DNA from: Colius striatus | Taxonomy: Eukaryota; Chordata; Aves; Coliiformes; Coliidae | Assembly: GCF_028858725.1 (NCBI RefSeq) | Contig: NC_084766.1 | Coordinates: 24,716,501-24,780,500 of the forward strand | Length of the DNA: 64,000 nt | Reading direction: 5' to 3' | Part shown: in pieces, positions 22,101 to 32,028 of the stretch | Layout: every line of letters starts with the position of its first letter | How positions within the stretch are numbered: the stretch's first letter is position 1 | Program-made: the position numbers and the translations under genes | Notes under the pieces: model-generated | The model's database searches: none | The model's input: only the letters and a program-made list of their open reading frames with translations | Told to the model about the DNA's origin: nothing

Positions 22101-25100
22101 TTTTGTGCCTTCTGGTCTGGAATGAGGTGTATGTTAGCTGACTCACCTCATCTGTTCTTAGACCAGTCTGTTACAGATAATCAGAAATTCGGAATGTTAC
22201 CATTAGTGCTCAGGCACAAGGTCTTGTAAAAACCTTACATTATTCCAGCCTCCCCCCAAAGCCCCAGATTCTAGCTCAGTTAGAGAGCTTTTTCCACAAG
22301 TGTGTGTTAGCTTTTTGGACATGTTAGACACCCAGGAAATCCCCCTTCTCGTAACATTCTCCGCTTGGATCTGATCTCAACAGGGTGTCGTAGTCAATCT
22401 TCAGCACAGTTCTTAAGTGGAGACCAAGAACCCTGGGCCTTTAGAGGTGGTCTAGCAGGAGAGTTCCAGGTATCAATATGACTTCACAACTGAATGACAT
22501 TTTCTTTGTTTTATGAGAAACCTTTTCGTTGCACATCAGAGGTCTGGAAGGATTGGTCTGCCGAAGGCTTTCTGGTCCAAAGCCCATTAGCCTTACAGCT
22601 TGGTTTAAAATAATTTTCCTCCCCTTTCTACAGTAATTTCTCAAGGAGATGCTGGCTGTCCCCCGCGCACGCGACGCGCAGCGGCGTTAGTTGTACATTT
22701 CACGTGGTTTCTTTGCAGGTCGCACAGCATTTTTACCTGCGCCCGCAATTGCACAATGTGCGCATGCCTGGCTGCCGATGGGAATTCCATGAGCAAAAGG
22801 GATGGCCCTCCCAAATTCTGGTTCCTTCTCGAAACGCGCTCTGAGGCAAAGATTCCGATTGGCCCACGTCCCTGCATCGCTCTTTGCACCATGTTCAGAT
22901 TTGTTCATGGATTTTTCAGGCGCTAGACTTTTCCCCCCTCACAGGTGCTCTGCGCGCAGCAAATTGAGTCAGCGCATTGCTTTTGGGATAAAGCGTCTCC
23001 TCTGGCCAGTTAACCCTCTTCAGACCAAACCTTTCCTCCTGACATTCTATGTTCTTGTACAGAGTAGATTGTCATTGGTAAAAAAGTATTTTAAAGCAGA
23101 TAAGATTAACAGACTCTCAATGTGCTGTTTCAATCGCATATTTTAAGACACCAATTGGATATTTCCTATTCAAATAAGGTCTGTGCATTTGTAAAGCATA
23201 GCAACCCCACCTTCTTCTGGGGTGCCTGCAAGTAGCAAATGTTAATTTGGGAGTCTGCAGTGCACACCCAAGAGCGATGGGCTTTGTTGTTCATACAGTC
23301 ATATCAAGTCTTTTGTTTCCACAGCGATTGCTGCCTATTGATGGGGCAAACGACCTCTTTTTTCAACCACCTCCATTAACACCCACTTCTAAAGTGTACA
23401 CCATACGGCCCTACTTTCCTAAAGATGAGGTAACTGCTCTTGACACTCCTCCCTGTCATTGCTAACAGTGCTTTCCCTTTTGTGGTCACACTGATTACTG
23501 CTGAGGCCCTTCATCCCATAATGAAGCAGCTGTCCCAGTGCCTTGCATAAGGCACAAATGCCATCTTGCAGGAAAACTGAGGTGAAGCAATTTGCCTGTG
23601 GTTCAGCAATGTGCTGTGCAACAGTGCAGGCAGATCCACATCTTGATTCCTGGTCTCCCACCTCACTATCTTTTATTCTGAGTGCCTTCTGTGTTTCTCA
23701 GAGGCAAGTTGAGGTTGTTTGCTGCTGGTGGGAGCACATGCAACGGCTTATCCTTAGGGAGAGCCCATATACCTGTTCACTTGGTAGTTAAGGAGATGAC
23801 TGCTGGTATTCTCAGAGCTGTATGAGCAGAGTGTTGACACTGTCTCTCAAAATGGAGTTACAGAGTGGTGATATTTCAACTGTTCTTACTGGTTTAATTA
23901 CAAATGTAAAGTTTCTGGTCTGATTTTGAAGGGATTATTGTAAAATCTGCTTCAGAGTGTTTGACACTTTGAAACCAGGAATTTTGTAGTACTCTTTATT
24001 GATCAGAGACTGTCACCCCTGGGGTTTTTTTGCTGAGCACATCTGTAGTGTAGTTTTATTCCTACTAGCGTACTTGAAACTAACATATCAACCAACAGTT
24101 AGCACTCTTTATGGATACAGTTTAAACAATATAGCTTGAACTTTGCATTGGTAGCCACAGGAGATGAAACATGTTTCCTTTGAAATAGTATTTAGGTGGA
24201 GTTTGCAGCAGCTTAAGTGAATCCTGACAGTGAAGCCAGTCAGACAGAGAGGGCATGCCCTTTGCCTGCTGGATTTAAGCTCTGTCCTGTGTTCCTCTCG
24301 TGGGCAGTAAAACAGCCTTTTCCATACTTTAGTGCAGGGCTGTACCTAAGCTGCTTTGTTCCTTGGTAGGCAATGCATATGGTATTTCTAAGGTACCTAA
24401 GCACTTGGTGATGCAGCTAGGCGTGCAGTCATAGAGAATATTCACCCTCCTTTTTACAAAAGGAGGCTGGACACATGTCCAGTGCAAAGCCTTTTTGTTG
24501 AAAAGTGTGTAGGTTCTTATTTAAAGTGTGACTGATCCAAAGAGATTCAGCTGAAAGCTTGTTAAGATGCAGAAAGTTAGAGTGTGCTTGTCCTTCACAG
24601 TGGCCAAATGATTGCACTTGAACATCAAAAGCTTTGAACAGAGTCTTTATAGAGTGTTTGGTAACTATCAGGATTCATTTTGGGCTGTTAAAATGTACAG
24701 GAGGTTGACCTACAGCCTTTCCTTCCCAGCCATTAAACTTAACTACCGTGTTTTGACAGACAGCTTTAAGAGTTTCTTTTGGGGAGGGGGAGAGAAGATG
24801 AATCCTTTCCAGTAGTTCATAGAATCATAGAATTGCAGAGTGGTAGGGTTTGGAAGGTACCTTTAGAGATCATCCATCCAACCCCCATGCCAAAGTAGGG
24901 CCACCTAGATCAGATGGGTACACTTGTTCTGTGTAATTAAAATGCCTGTTGGTACTAGTGAAGCCGTTAATGGAATCTCTGTAAACCAAAGTTGTTAGCT
25001 TTTGAATGTGACTGATAACTTGAAATCATCTCTTCTTTCCTCTTAGGCATCTGTATATAAGATCTGCAGAGAAATGTACGCTGATGGAGCTGATCAGCCC

Positions 25101-28100
25101 TTCCATAGTTTACCAGATTTAATTGGAGACAAGTATGTATTAGGGATGTATGACCTGCACAGGTGGTTCTGAAGGATGAGGCCTTGATACTGTATTTAAC
25201 TGGATTTTTTTAAGGGGGTATTGGAAGCATTTGATTTTTTAAAAATATAATCTACTCTCTGCAGGGCTCAGGAAATGGGGGTTTTGGTTTCTTAAAGATA
25301 CATCCCAATCTATGCTTCAGTCACCTGTTGTGAGCTGGTAGGGGAAAGACTTAGCTGAAACCTGTGTTATGAAACTTCTGCATCCTAAGTCTGTCTTGAG
25401 TGTAGTTTTTCAGATAATTGAAGGTTTTTTAAGGAGCAGTCTCCCATCTGACTGCCTTGGGTGGTTTTTGTCTGGAATACATGTTATAGAGCACCAACTT
25501 TTAAAAGGAATAATCAATGACAAATGAGATTGAATTTTTAAAAAGACGTTAAATCTGAGCCACAAAATGAGCTCCTTTGAGTGGGGGTTTTATGTCTCAA
25601 GTGTTTAATTATGATAGAACCTTGTAAAGAGGCTGCCTTGTGAGTGACAGGAGTTAAGAAAAGGTATGTAACTGGTATCAAAAAATACGCAAAAGAGAAG
25701 ATGGAGGAGCAGGGAGGAAATGTCAGCAGAGAAACTGCAGGCAAGAGGTGAAAGAAGTTTGTGTCCCTAGTGAGGCAGAAGAGCAGCATGTGCAGAATTA
25801 AATGTGGGATCCTGAGGTGAAGGTTTTGCTTATAGCTGAATATTGACAGCTGATTGGTCTGTTAATGCTTTACTGGAACAAATTCTGTGACAGTTGCTTC
25901 TTTGGATGGCCCCAGAGTCTCCTCCAGAACACCTGAGGAGTGATACCTGTTCAAAGGGACCTTGTGACTGAATTCATATGCTTTTTTGCTGCAGGTTGGT
26001 AGGAGGTCTGCTCACCCTCAGCCTGGATTACTGCTTTGTTTTAGAAGATGAGGATGGCATCTGTGGCTATGCTTTGGGGACGGTTGATGTGACTCCTTTC
26101 ATTAAAAAGTGCAAAATGTCCTGGATCCCTTTCATGCAAGAAAAATACACTAAACCAAATAGTGACAAGGAGCTCTCTGAGGCAGAGGTTGGTAGAACCC
26201 ACGAGATCAGGACTGTGTGCCAAATTCTGTGCAAAGCTGCTCTTTGTTTTTCTTCTACATTTTGAGCTTTTGTGTAATTCAGCTTTTGTACCTTTCTGAA
26301 GTCTTTGAGAAGCACAGTGTCTAGCATCTTAGAAGGTGACAGTAAAATGACTCTCTGCCAGTCAGCCTAGAGCTCATTGTACCAGACCCATGAGCTGTGC
26401 TTTAGTGGTAGATGATATGGTAAATTAATAGAAGTTGCCTCAATCTGGAGAAGATTCCATTGTGAAAATAAAGGATTGCTTCTGCTCTCTTCTCCTGCAA
26501 AAGGAGATCTCAGTTTACCTATGCTGCAGGTTAGGCTAACCCCTGGTAGTCACATCAGCCCAAGGATGAGAAACAAATGAAAGAGCCCTTGGTCTCCATG
26601 TTAAAATCTGTGAGCTGTTTGCAAGTGTGGCAGCAGGAAATGGTGCAAAACAACACCTCACCTTTTAGCAAGTGCTGAAAATCAATACCTTGAATTAGTT
26701 TTGGAAGAAATGGGAAAGACAATGTCACTGAACTGTCAAAAATAGGGAGAAGTTATATTTGATGCATTTGTGTCTTAGTGTTTAATACTAAGAGCTGCTG
26801 ATCCACGCCTGCAAGTGTAAGGGGAAGAAAATATTCTTCAGCAAGTTATCTGAATGCAACTGGCTGGTGTCAGACTGTTGGGCCTCCTAAGGGGATCTCC
26901 CAGCTGAGAAAGGCAGGGCAAACCAGTGTATGTGACAGTGTGCCCTTGTATGTGATTAGAAATTAAACAAAACCTTACAGAGGGTCGTGGCTATGAGAGC
27001 ACAGACCTTTCTGGGTGATTGCAGTAGCCTTTAGTGACCAACAACATCCTTTAGTCATCAACAAGGCTTATTGCAAGCTAGACACAAATTTGCCTGTGTT
27101 GGGGCAAGCTGTCTGAGATAATTGCACAGGCGCAAGAGTGTTTCCAGGCTGCTGGGAACCACAGAGCTTGTGTGAAAGTATTGGACCCTTGGAGCTAAAA
27201 TTGCCCACAGAAAATGCAAAGAAAAGGAATATCCATGCACAAACACTTGGTTGTAAGCTGGCTTACAGGTGTTCCCACTGAGAAGCCATGCAAGCAGTGT
27301 GGTGCTCCCTGCTTTGACAGTCTGGGAAGCATCTGTAGCCTGCTGCTTTATCTGGAGCACAGAGAGCAGTCAGGCAAGTAAGAGACCAAGCAGCCATCAG
27401 AGGGGTAGTTGGCAAGCACGTTGATTTGGAGGTATGCTCCGTGAGCAAAGTGGCCTCCTTCAAACAAGTGAATGAAAATGAAAACCTGGGTCGTGATTAA
27501 ATGTCTGTTTCTTGTGTTCTTCTCAGAAAATAATGCTAAGCTTCCATGAAGAGCAAGAAGTGTTGCCAGAGTCATTCCTTGCCAACTTCCCATCGTTGAT
27601 AAAGATCGATATCCACAAAAAAGTGACAGATCCAAGCGTGGCTAAAAGTATGATGGCCTGCCTGCTCTCTTCTCTAAAGGCTAATGGTAAGCTGCTTGTG
27701 CTTGGAAATGCTTGTTTCCTAATCACGTTTTAATTGTAGGGCACAAGGAAAACGGGGTGGCTGTATTAATATCCTGTATTTGCATCTCAGCCTGACAGAT
27801 TCCATTCCCACTGTCCTCTGCATTCCACATTTACCTAAACAGTTATAAAAGCTTTTGGACAACTAACTTTGCTTCTGTCTTAGGTAAAAGGCAGCTTTTC
27901 ACTTTAGCCATTATGCTGCAAGTTAGGAACAGGAAGAGCTGGGGGGGTGATTTGGCAATGAGAGCGTGCATTTTTTTACATCTTGAACACCACGTAGATG
28001 TTTGCGTTTCCCCTGCTGCCATTGGTAATGGTGCTTTTTCTTAAGCGTGGCAGCAAGCAGTGGTGGGTAAGTACCAGCACCCTCAGGATGGGGAAGTGCT

Positions 28101-28594
28101 TGGCTGTCTGCCTCACTGCACACCTGAGGCTCACGGCTCCTTTGCACGGTGTGGTGCCCTCTTCTAGTGCTGTTTTCTGAGCCAACATATGAGTTTTGGG
28201 ATGCTCTTACATGCAATAAGGGGTGTGCAGAGGGTTTGTTCAGAATGACAAGATGTCTGCCACATGTAGTCGTTTTAGGGGATGATCTGAATGTGTTACC
28301 ATAAATACGGTGGCTTATGGGCGCTCTGCTCCATATGGAACTTGGGTTTGAACGTTAAAATAGGTGGGAACATGTAGTAACACTTGATGTCTGTGCTTTT
28401 TACCGTTGCACTTCTCCTACAGTGTTTTGTTTCTTTCTTCCTTTCTCCCTCCTTCAGGCTCCCGTGGGGCTTTTTGTGAAGTGAGACCAGATGATAAAAG
28501 AATCCTGGAATTTTACAGCAAGCTGGGTTGTTTTGAAATAGCTAAAATGGAAGGATTTCCAAAGGATGTCGTGATCCTTGGAAGAAGCCTCTGA
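6975..28594 (+). CDS. OGA: OGA, protein O-GlcNAcase (MGEA5), 16 coding exons
   Basis: OGA is the nuclear and cytoplasmic hydrolase that removes O-linked GlcNAc from serine and threonine, opposing OGT. Spliced coding exons total 2736 bp, 911 aa (human 916). Order: short acidic N-terminus (1-55); GH84 catalytic domain (about 56-362) beginning [16 protein letters not shown], with the catalytic pair D170-D171 in LLFDDIDHN (human D174/D175); a low-complexity linker (about 396-535); the helical stalk with [21 protein letters not shown] (to about 700); and a C-terminal HAT-like domain (about 700-911) ending VVILGRSL. The start is ATG at 6975 (MVQKE, as in human, with G at +4). All junction phases agree. 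Intron 2 uses a GC donor, and intron 10 read-through would give a short isoform without the HAT-like domain. Vertebrate OGA is believed to lack real acetyltransferase activity. Confidence 0.97.
7162..10774 (+). other. OGA: OGA intron 1
   Basis: This 3.6-kb intron has a (GA)n tract at about 7612-7631 and an A/C-rich simple stretch at about 8606-8690 (AACC/AAACCCCC units). No CR1 copy or extra exon was recognised. Confidence 0.85.
10775..10826 (+). CDS. OGA: OGA exon 2 (non-canonical GC donor)
   Basis: This 52-bp exon encodes [17 protein letters not shown]. To join in frame to LQKWGLN the exon must end at 10826, so the donor is AG|gcaagt, the strong GC-AG class. Confidence 0.93.
11140..11237 (+). 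CDS. OGA: OGA exon 3
   Basis: This exon encodes about residues 80-113 ([20 protein letters not shown] and onward to MYSVEEA) in the GH84 barrel. The acceptor is TTTCTAG and the donor CTG|gtaatt. Confidence 0.95.
12112..12503 (+). repeat. CR1 LINE 3' fragment, plus orientation
   Basis: It lies in OGA intron 3. It carries the CR1 3' body with GGAACAGATTGCCCAGAGAG, CCCATCCCTGGAAGTG and GGTTGGAACTGGATGAGCTT. This is a 5'-truncated copy, as is usual for CR1. Confidence 0.85.
12926..13056 (+). CDS. OGA: OGA exon 4
   Basis: This exon encodes about residues 113-156, including [16 protein letters not shown], a GH84 active-site strand. The acceptor is TTTCCAG and the donor CAG|gtaagt. The preceding intron carries a CR1 copy at 12.1-12.5 kb. 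Confidence 0.96.
13190..13540 (+). repeat. CR1 LINE 3' fragment, plus orientation
   Basis: It lies in OGA intron 4. It shows CCTGATCTAGGTGAACCTGC, GGATTGGACTAGATGGATCT and the 3' terminal TCTATGATTCTATTA. The subfamily differs from the intron-3 copy. Confidence 0.85.
14046..14217 (+). CDS. OGA: OGA exon 5 (catalytic DD pair)
   Basis: This exon encodes residues 157-213. [15 protein letters not shown] holds the two catalytic aspartates of substrate-assisted GH84 hydrolysis (D170, D171 here). The acceptor is GTACCAG and the donor CAG|gtaaag. Confidence 0.97.
15222..15320 (+). CDS. OGA: OGA exon 6
   Basis: This exon encodes residues 214-246, [18 protein letters not shown] through GIEVLWT, in the GH84 domain. 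The acceptor is TGTGCAG and the donor CAG|gtacaa. Confidence 0.96.
15509..15793 (+). CDS. OGA: OGA exon 7
   Basis: This 285-bp exon encodes residues 247-341, with [20 protein letters not shown] and [20 protein letters not shown]. It covers the last part of the GH84 barrel, including the substrate-contacting [10 protein letters not shown] segment. The donor is ATGA|gtaagt. Confidence 0.96.
16280..16438 (+). CDS. OGA: OGA exon 8
   Basis: This exon encodes residues 342-394, [18 protein letters not shown] through EFGVPQQYS. The acceptor is CCTGTAG and the donor GCA|gtgagt. An open frame continues upstream of the acceptor but is intronic. Confidence 0.95.
17150..17245 (-). repeat. Old CR1 fragment, minus orientation
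   Basis: It lies in OGA intron 8. The sequence from CTTGCTCAAGCAGGGTGA to TTTTGAATATCTT matches a degraded antisense CR1 3' region. It is short and diverged. Confidence 0.6.
17624..18234 (+). CDS. OGA: OGA exon 9 (linker and stalk start)
   Basis: This is the largest exon, 611 bp, residues 395-598. It carries the disordered Glu/Met/Asp-rich linker (repeated [20 protein letters not shown] motifs) and the start of the stalk ([20 protein letters not shown]). D409 aligns with the human caspase-3 cleavage residue D413, but the surrounding residues differ (TVGD/V instead of SVVD/G). The donor is AAA|gtgagt. Confidence 0.96.
18630..18804 (+). CDS. OGA: OGA exon 10
   Basis: This exon encodes residues 599-656 of the stalk helices, [20 protein letters not shown] through MVKSFVQWL. 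The donor is TTAG|gtaggt at 18805. Reading past this donor meets a stop at 18837-18839. Confidence 0.96.
18805..22383 (+). other. OGA: OGA intron 10, with candidate short-isoform 3' end
   Basis: This 3.6-kb intron has no CR1. Reading through the donor adds [10 protein letters not shown] after LG and stops at 18837, matching how the human short OGA isoform (MGEA5s) arises from an extended exon 10 (established for human). Possible poly(A) hexamers are ATTAAA at about 19897 and 20872. A T-rich tract lies at about 19350-19560. No further exon was found. Confidence 0.65.
22384..22469 (+). CDS. OGA: OGA exon 11
   Basis: This 86-bp exon encodes residues 657-685, [20 protein letters not shown] through GLAGEFQ. 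It is needed to join the exon-10 half-codon to exon 12 in frame. The acceptor is TCAACAG and the donor CAG|gtatca. Confidence 0.94.
22470..23324 (+). other. OGA: OGA intron 11, with an unusual CpG-rich block
   Basis: This intron is 0.86 kb. At about 22660-22975 it holds 24 CpGs in roughly 310 bp, an E-box CACGTG (22701), an NRF1-like TGCGCATGC (22759) and an inverted CCAAT (ATTGG, 22858). The flanking introns are CpG-poor. It looks like an internal promoter or other conserved regulatory element. Confidence 0.5.
23325..23429 (+). CDS. OGA: OGA exon 12
   Basis: This exon encodes residues 686-720, [20 protein letters not shown] through YFPKDE, at the entry to the HAT-like domain. The acceptor is TCCACAG and the donor GAG|gtaact. 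Confidence 0.96.
24818..24925 (-). repeat. CR1 LINE 3' end, minus orientation
   Basis: It lies in OGA intron 12. It begins with TCATAGAATCATAGAATT, the antisense CR1 3' terminal octamer array, followed by GATCATCCATCCAACCCC. Confidence 0.85.
25047..25132 (+). CDS. OGA: OGA exon 13
   Basis: This exon encodes residues 721-748, [20 protein letters not shown] through LIGD. It is the region most diverged from human OGA (YDDGVGLPFQSQ there). The acceptor is CTCTTAG and the donor ACAA|gtatgt. Confidence 0.95.
25995..26187 (+). CDS. OGA: OGA exon 14
   Basis: This exon encodes residues 749-813, [20 protein letters not shown] through KELSEAE, the GNAT-like core fold. The acceptor is GCTGCAG. The donor GAG|gttggt is weaker than the other OGA donors. 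Confidence 0.95.
26188..27526 (+). other. OGA: OGA intron 14
   Basis: This 1.3-kb intron shows no recognised repeat, exon or RNA gene. Confidence 0.8.
27527..27686 (+). CDS. OGA: OGA exon 15
   Basis: This exon encodes residues 814-866, [20 protein letters not shown] through SSLKAN, in the HAT-like domain. The acceptor is TTCTCAG and the donor ATG|gtaagc. Confidence 0.96.
28458..28594 (+). CDS. OGA: OGA exon 16 (stop)
   Basis: This exon encodes residues 867-911, [20 protein letters not shown] through VVILGRSL, then TGA at 28592-28594. The acceptor is CCTTCAG. Confidence 0.97.
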
Positions 28595-30735
28595 AGTGCT
28601 CGATGGCAAGCTGTTCCCGTACTGTAGTCCCTTAACAGCTGGGCAGGTAGTGGTGGGGATCTTCATATGGTCTAGCTGCACAAAGCCAGCAGTAAGCCAG
28701 CTTGGTAGAAAGGGCTATGCGAAAATCACCCATCACACATTCAGACTGTAATTTGTTGGAAGAGGATAATGCTGCTGAAAACACTGTTTTAACAAAGAGA
28801 AACCTTGTCCTCTCCTGGTCCGGTGTGAAGTGCCAAGGACTCTTGCATGGGCTCCAGCTTCTTGGAGGGATCCCTCTCTGGCGGCGCTGGGGCCGACACC
28901 AGTTCTCTGCCTTCGCCTGTCAGCGGGAAAGGGGTCTCTGTCAGGAGTGTGTGTGCAGACACAGGCGTTTTCCCTGTCAGAGAGCGGGGTGTGCAACTGC
29001 AAGTTGCAGGAATGGGAGGGATTTGCTTGTGTCCATCAGCAAATTTAAAGATAAGTAGCTACAGTTCTATTTTTTACTATCTTTATGCTTGTTGATAAAG
29101 CAATGACCCATTGTCACTTCTAATGACCATTGGTTCGAGCTTTGTTAGGGACAAATGTGCAGTGGTCTGTGGCAGAAGTCACTTGATGACAGACTTGTAA
29201 ATTCAGTGTATATAAACTCGGCCGTATGCTGACTAACTTTTTGTTTACCAGGTTTTGTAACTTTTTCTTTTGACAAGTGAAACAGTGTAGGTCCAAGATG
29301 GCACTTTGGAATAGCCGAAACCCGCAGTGGAGAACGAATCTGTCCTCAGCACTGACCTTTCTGACTGTGCCTCGTGTCCAGGGCTACAAACCGGCCGTCC
29401 CGGGAGAGGGGAGTGGATCCCAGAGGCTCCTTCCCTCGGACAGCGGTTTGTCACTGCCTGAGGTTACCACCGTTCTCCTGGGGCTGAAAGGGCCCCTCAC
29501 AGAGTGTTCTGTCCAGCCCAGCAATCCTGGTAACGTTCACGGGGTTGGGATTGAAGACGGTGAGAGGGAGGGAGCTGGCCAGCAGCTGGGATCGGTCCTT
29601 GCAACAGTAACCATGGTTCAAAGCCTGTTCATACTTGTTTGACTAAATCAGGGTCTTCAAGTCCTGCACATTTGTATCGAATAACTTTTCTATAAGAAAT
29701 GCCACAATAAGCACATTTTTACACATAATTTAAAAGGTTTCCTTCTTTTAGATGTTCCAAGAGTTTAATGTTTTTACCCAGGTCTGACACGTTGGGCTAG
29801 GGGATGCAGTCAGCGTGCTCTGTGGGGTCTGGGAGCGAGGTAGTCGCATCATCCACGGAGTTGGTATTTCACAGGAGCCTCAGCGTCCCAGATCCAGCAC
29901 TCTACACCCCGCAGTACCTCGCTGCTTTCACCTGCTGCCATCAACTGTCTTTACTTTCCTTTTTTTATTTCCCTGGGGCTTTTTCAGTGGTTCCCTTTAC
30001 AAGCCTCCAGCCACACAGAGGTTGGGTAACCCGGAATGAAGGGCGTTAGGACGGCGGTAGTGTTGTCTGCGCCCTGGAAGGAGATGCAGAGGTTGGCCTC
30101 CTGGTGCAGTCACGTGCAGGATGGGAGGTGTGTGGGGTGGGGGTTGTTTTTTCCTTTGCAGAATGTGAACAATTGTTTTTTTTACTGCGGTAGCGAAGTA
30201 TTTAAGTTGAAACAAGTTCATTTCATTTTTAGAGAGAGGTACGGGGTGACACTATGGGATTTCATGTAAGTCAGAGCTGAATGCCACTAGTTTTTAAACA
30301 GCTTTGATTGCATGTTGAGTAGCTGATACCTTGGTTTGTCAGGTGGGGAGAGTTTTGTTTCTTCATGGGTACCAGAGTCGACTTATTTTATCTGGATGCG
30401 TTACATTACAGCATAGGATGTTTGTGGCCTTATTTCTTGACTTTTCAGGAGCTGCCACATTTTCTCTTCCTATGACTTTGTTATTATTATAGCAGTTAAT
30501 TGTACAAGCCTATGGAATGTCAGGCCGAAACCATCGTTCTAGGGTTGTAAAGTGCTACATTGACATATCTTTCATGGTTATGAATTTTCATTAAGGTTGG
30601 AATGCCACTTTCATTAATCTGTTTTTAGATCAACAGTATCTGTAGCAGAGAGGAAAAAAAAAAAAGACCTGTAAAACTGTATTTGAAGACCATGCGAGAA
30701 ATAGAATAAAACTTGAGAAATGAATGTACATAAAA
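28595..30735 (+). other. OGA: OGA 3' UTR
   Basis: This is about 2.1 kb of AT-rich UTR with no CR1. It ends shortly after AATAAA at 30705-30710. The length is similar to mammalian OGA 3' UTRs (recollection). Open frames here are short and unsupported. Confidence 0.75.
30705..30710 (+). terminator. OGA: OGA polyadenylation signal AATAAA
   Basis: This is a canonical hexamer 2.1 kb after the OGA stop, followed by a GTGTGTTTGTGTG-rich downstream element at about 30737-30750, as expected for a cleavage site. Confidence 0.75.
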
Positions 30736-30892
30736 GGTGTGTTTGTGTGAGAGGCCCCAGAGGCAGGAGCGGTTGAGCTGGGCAGGCTGGGTGCCTGTGG
30801 GGACAGCTGGCAGAAGAACTTGTGTCCAGGTTTGGTGGCACTAGGTGCTGTGTGGGAGCTGCTTCTCTGTGGTGAAGCGTTTCCCAGGCAGG

Positions 30893-32023
30893 TGTGGTGA
30901 TTTAGCCCGATGTCCACCAAGTCATAAAATCACTCCGCCTCCTAAACTGGACAGGAGAGAGAGAGAAATACAACAAATGGCTTGTGAGTTGAGATAAGAA
31001 CAGAGATACCACTCGGCAGTTAGCGTCACGAGCAAAACAGACTCAGCTTAGGGAAAAGAAGGTTTGATTTATTAAACAGTAAGAGCAGGGAGATGAGAAA
31101 TAAAACCATCTTAAAAACACCTTCCCCCACCCCTCCTCTTCCCAGGACTCCCTTTCCTTCCCCCCAGTGATGCAGGGGATGCGGGCTGTGGTCAGTTCAT
31201 TACAGATGGACTTTGCCGCTGCTGCTTCTCAGGGGGAGGCCTCCTCACACTTCCCACTGCTACACTGTGAGGTCCTTCCCATGGGAGACAGTCCCTCATG
31301 AACTTCTCCAGTGTGGGTCCTTCCCATGGGCTGCAGCTCCACACGAACTGCTCCAGCGTGGGGCCTCCCACAGGGGCAGCTCCTCACACCCTTCCTGAAT
31401 GTGGGTTGTCCACTGGGAGAGCAGTCCTTCAGGGACAGACTGCTCCAGCTTGGGTCCCTCACAGGATCACATGTCCTGACAGCAAACCTGCTCTGGCATG
31501 GGCACCTCCCCCACGGACTCCCAGGTCCTGCCAGGATGAACTGCCAGGATGAACTTCTTATGGAGTCACAGCCTCCTTCAGGCATCCACCTGCTCTGGCG
31601 TGGGCTCCTCCATGGGTTGTCAGTGGGTCTCTGCTTCCCAGTGGCCTCCGTGGACTGCAGGCGGACAACCTGCTTCACCATGGTCTTCACCACAGGTCAC
31701 AGGGGAGTCTTCCAAGGCCTAAGCATCCTCCTCCCTCTCCTCCTGCACTGACCTTGGTGTCTGTGGAGATGTTTTCACATCCTCCCTCCCTGTTGCTGCT
31801 GCAATTCTGCAACTGCACAACAGCTTCTCAAATACCTTATTCACAGAGGTGTTAGCTCCACCCCTAATTGGCCAGGCCTGGGTCAGGTGCAGGGTCCAGC
31901 TTGGAATTGACTGGCCCTAGCCCTGTGAGCTACACGGGAAGCTTCTGGCAACTCTTTGTTTAAAAGAAGCCACCTCTGTAGCCCCCTGCTACCAAAAAAC
32001 CTGACCCAGGCAGAACCACTCCA
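30893..32023 (-). mobile_element. Solo LTR of an avian endogenous retrovirus, minus orientation
   Basis: This 1131-bp block begins TGTGGTGATT and ends CTCCA, giving TG...CA termini. It is flanked by an identical 5-bp GCAGG at 30888-30892 and 32024-32028, read as a target-site duplication. Read on the minus strand it starts TGGAGTGGTTCTGCC and includes GAAGCTTCC and TACCA-type avian LTR motifs. The middle (31303-31604) is a degenerate tandem array of about 43-51-bp units around CTGCTCCAGCGTGGG. No internal gag, pol or env and no second LTR are present, so it is a solo LTR left by recombination. Family assignment (an ERVL-like bird LTR) is from memory. Confidence 0.8.
31303..31604. repeat. Degenerate tandem array inside the LTR
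   Basis: Variants of CTGCTCCAGCGTGGG recur at 31303, 31348, 31391, 31440, 31488 and 31590, spaced about 43-51 bp with one double step. This internal minisatellite is what creates the open frame on the minus strand. Confidence 0.75.
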
Positions 32024-32028
32024 GCAGG

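Noticed and set aside
31229-31693. 154-residue minus-strand frame inside the LTR
   Set aside because: It comes from the internal tandem array of an LTR, which is non-coding. No retroviral protein similarity.
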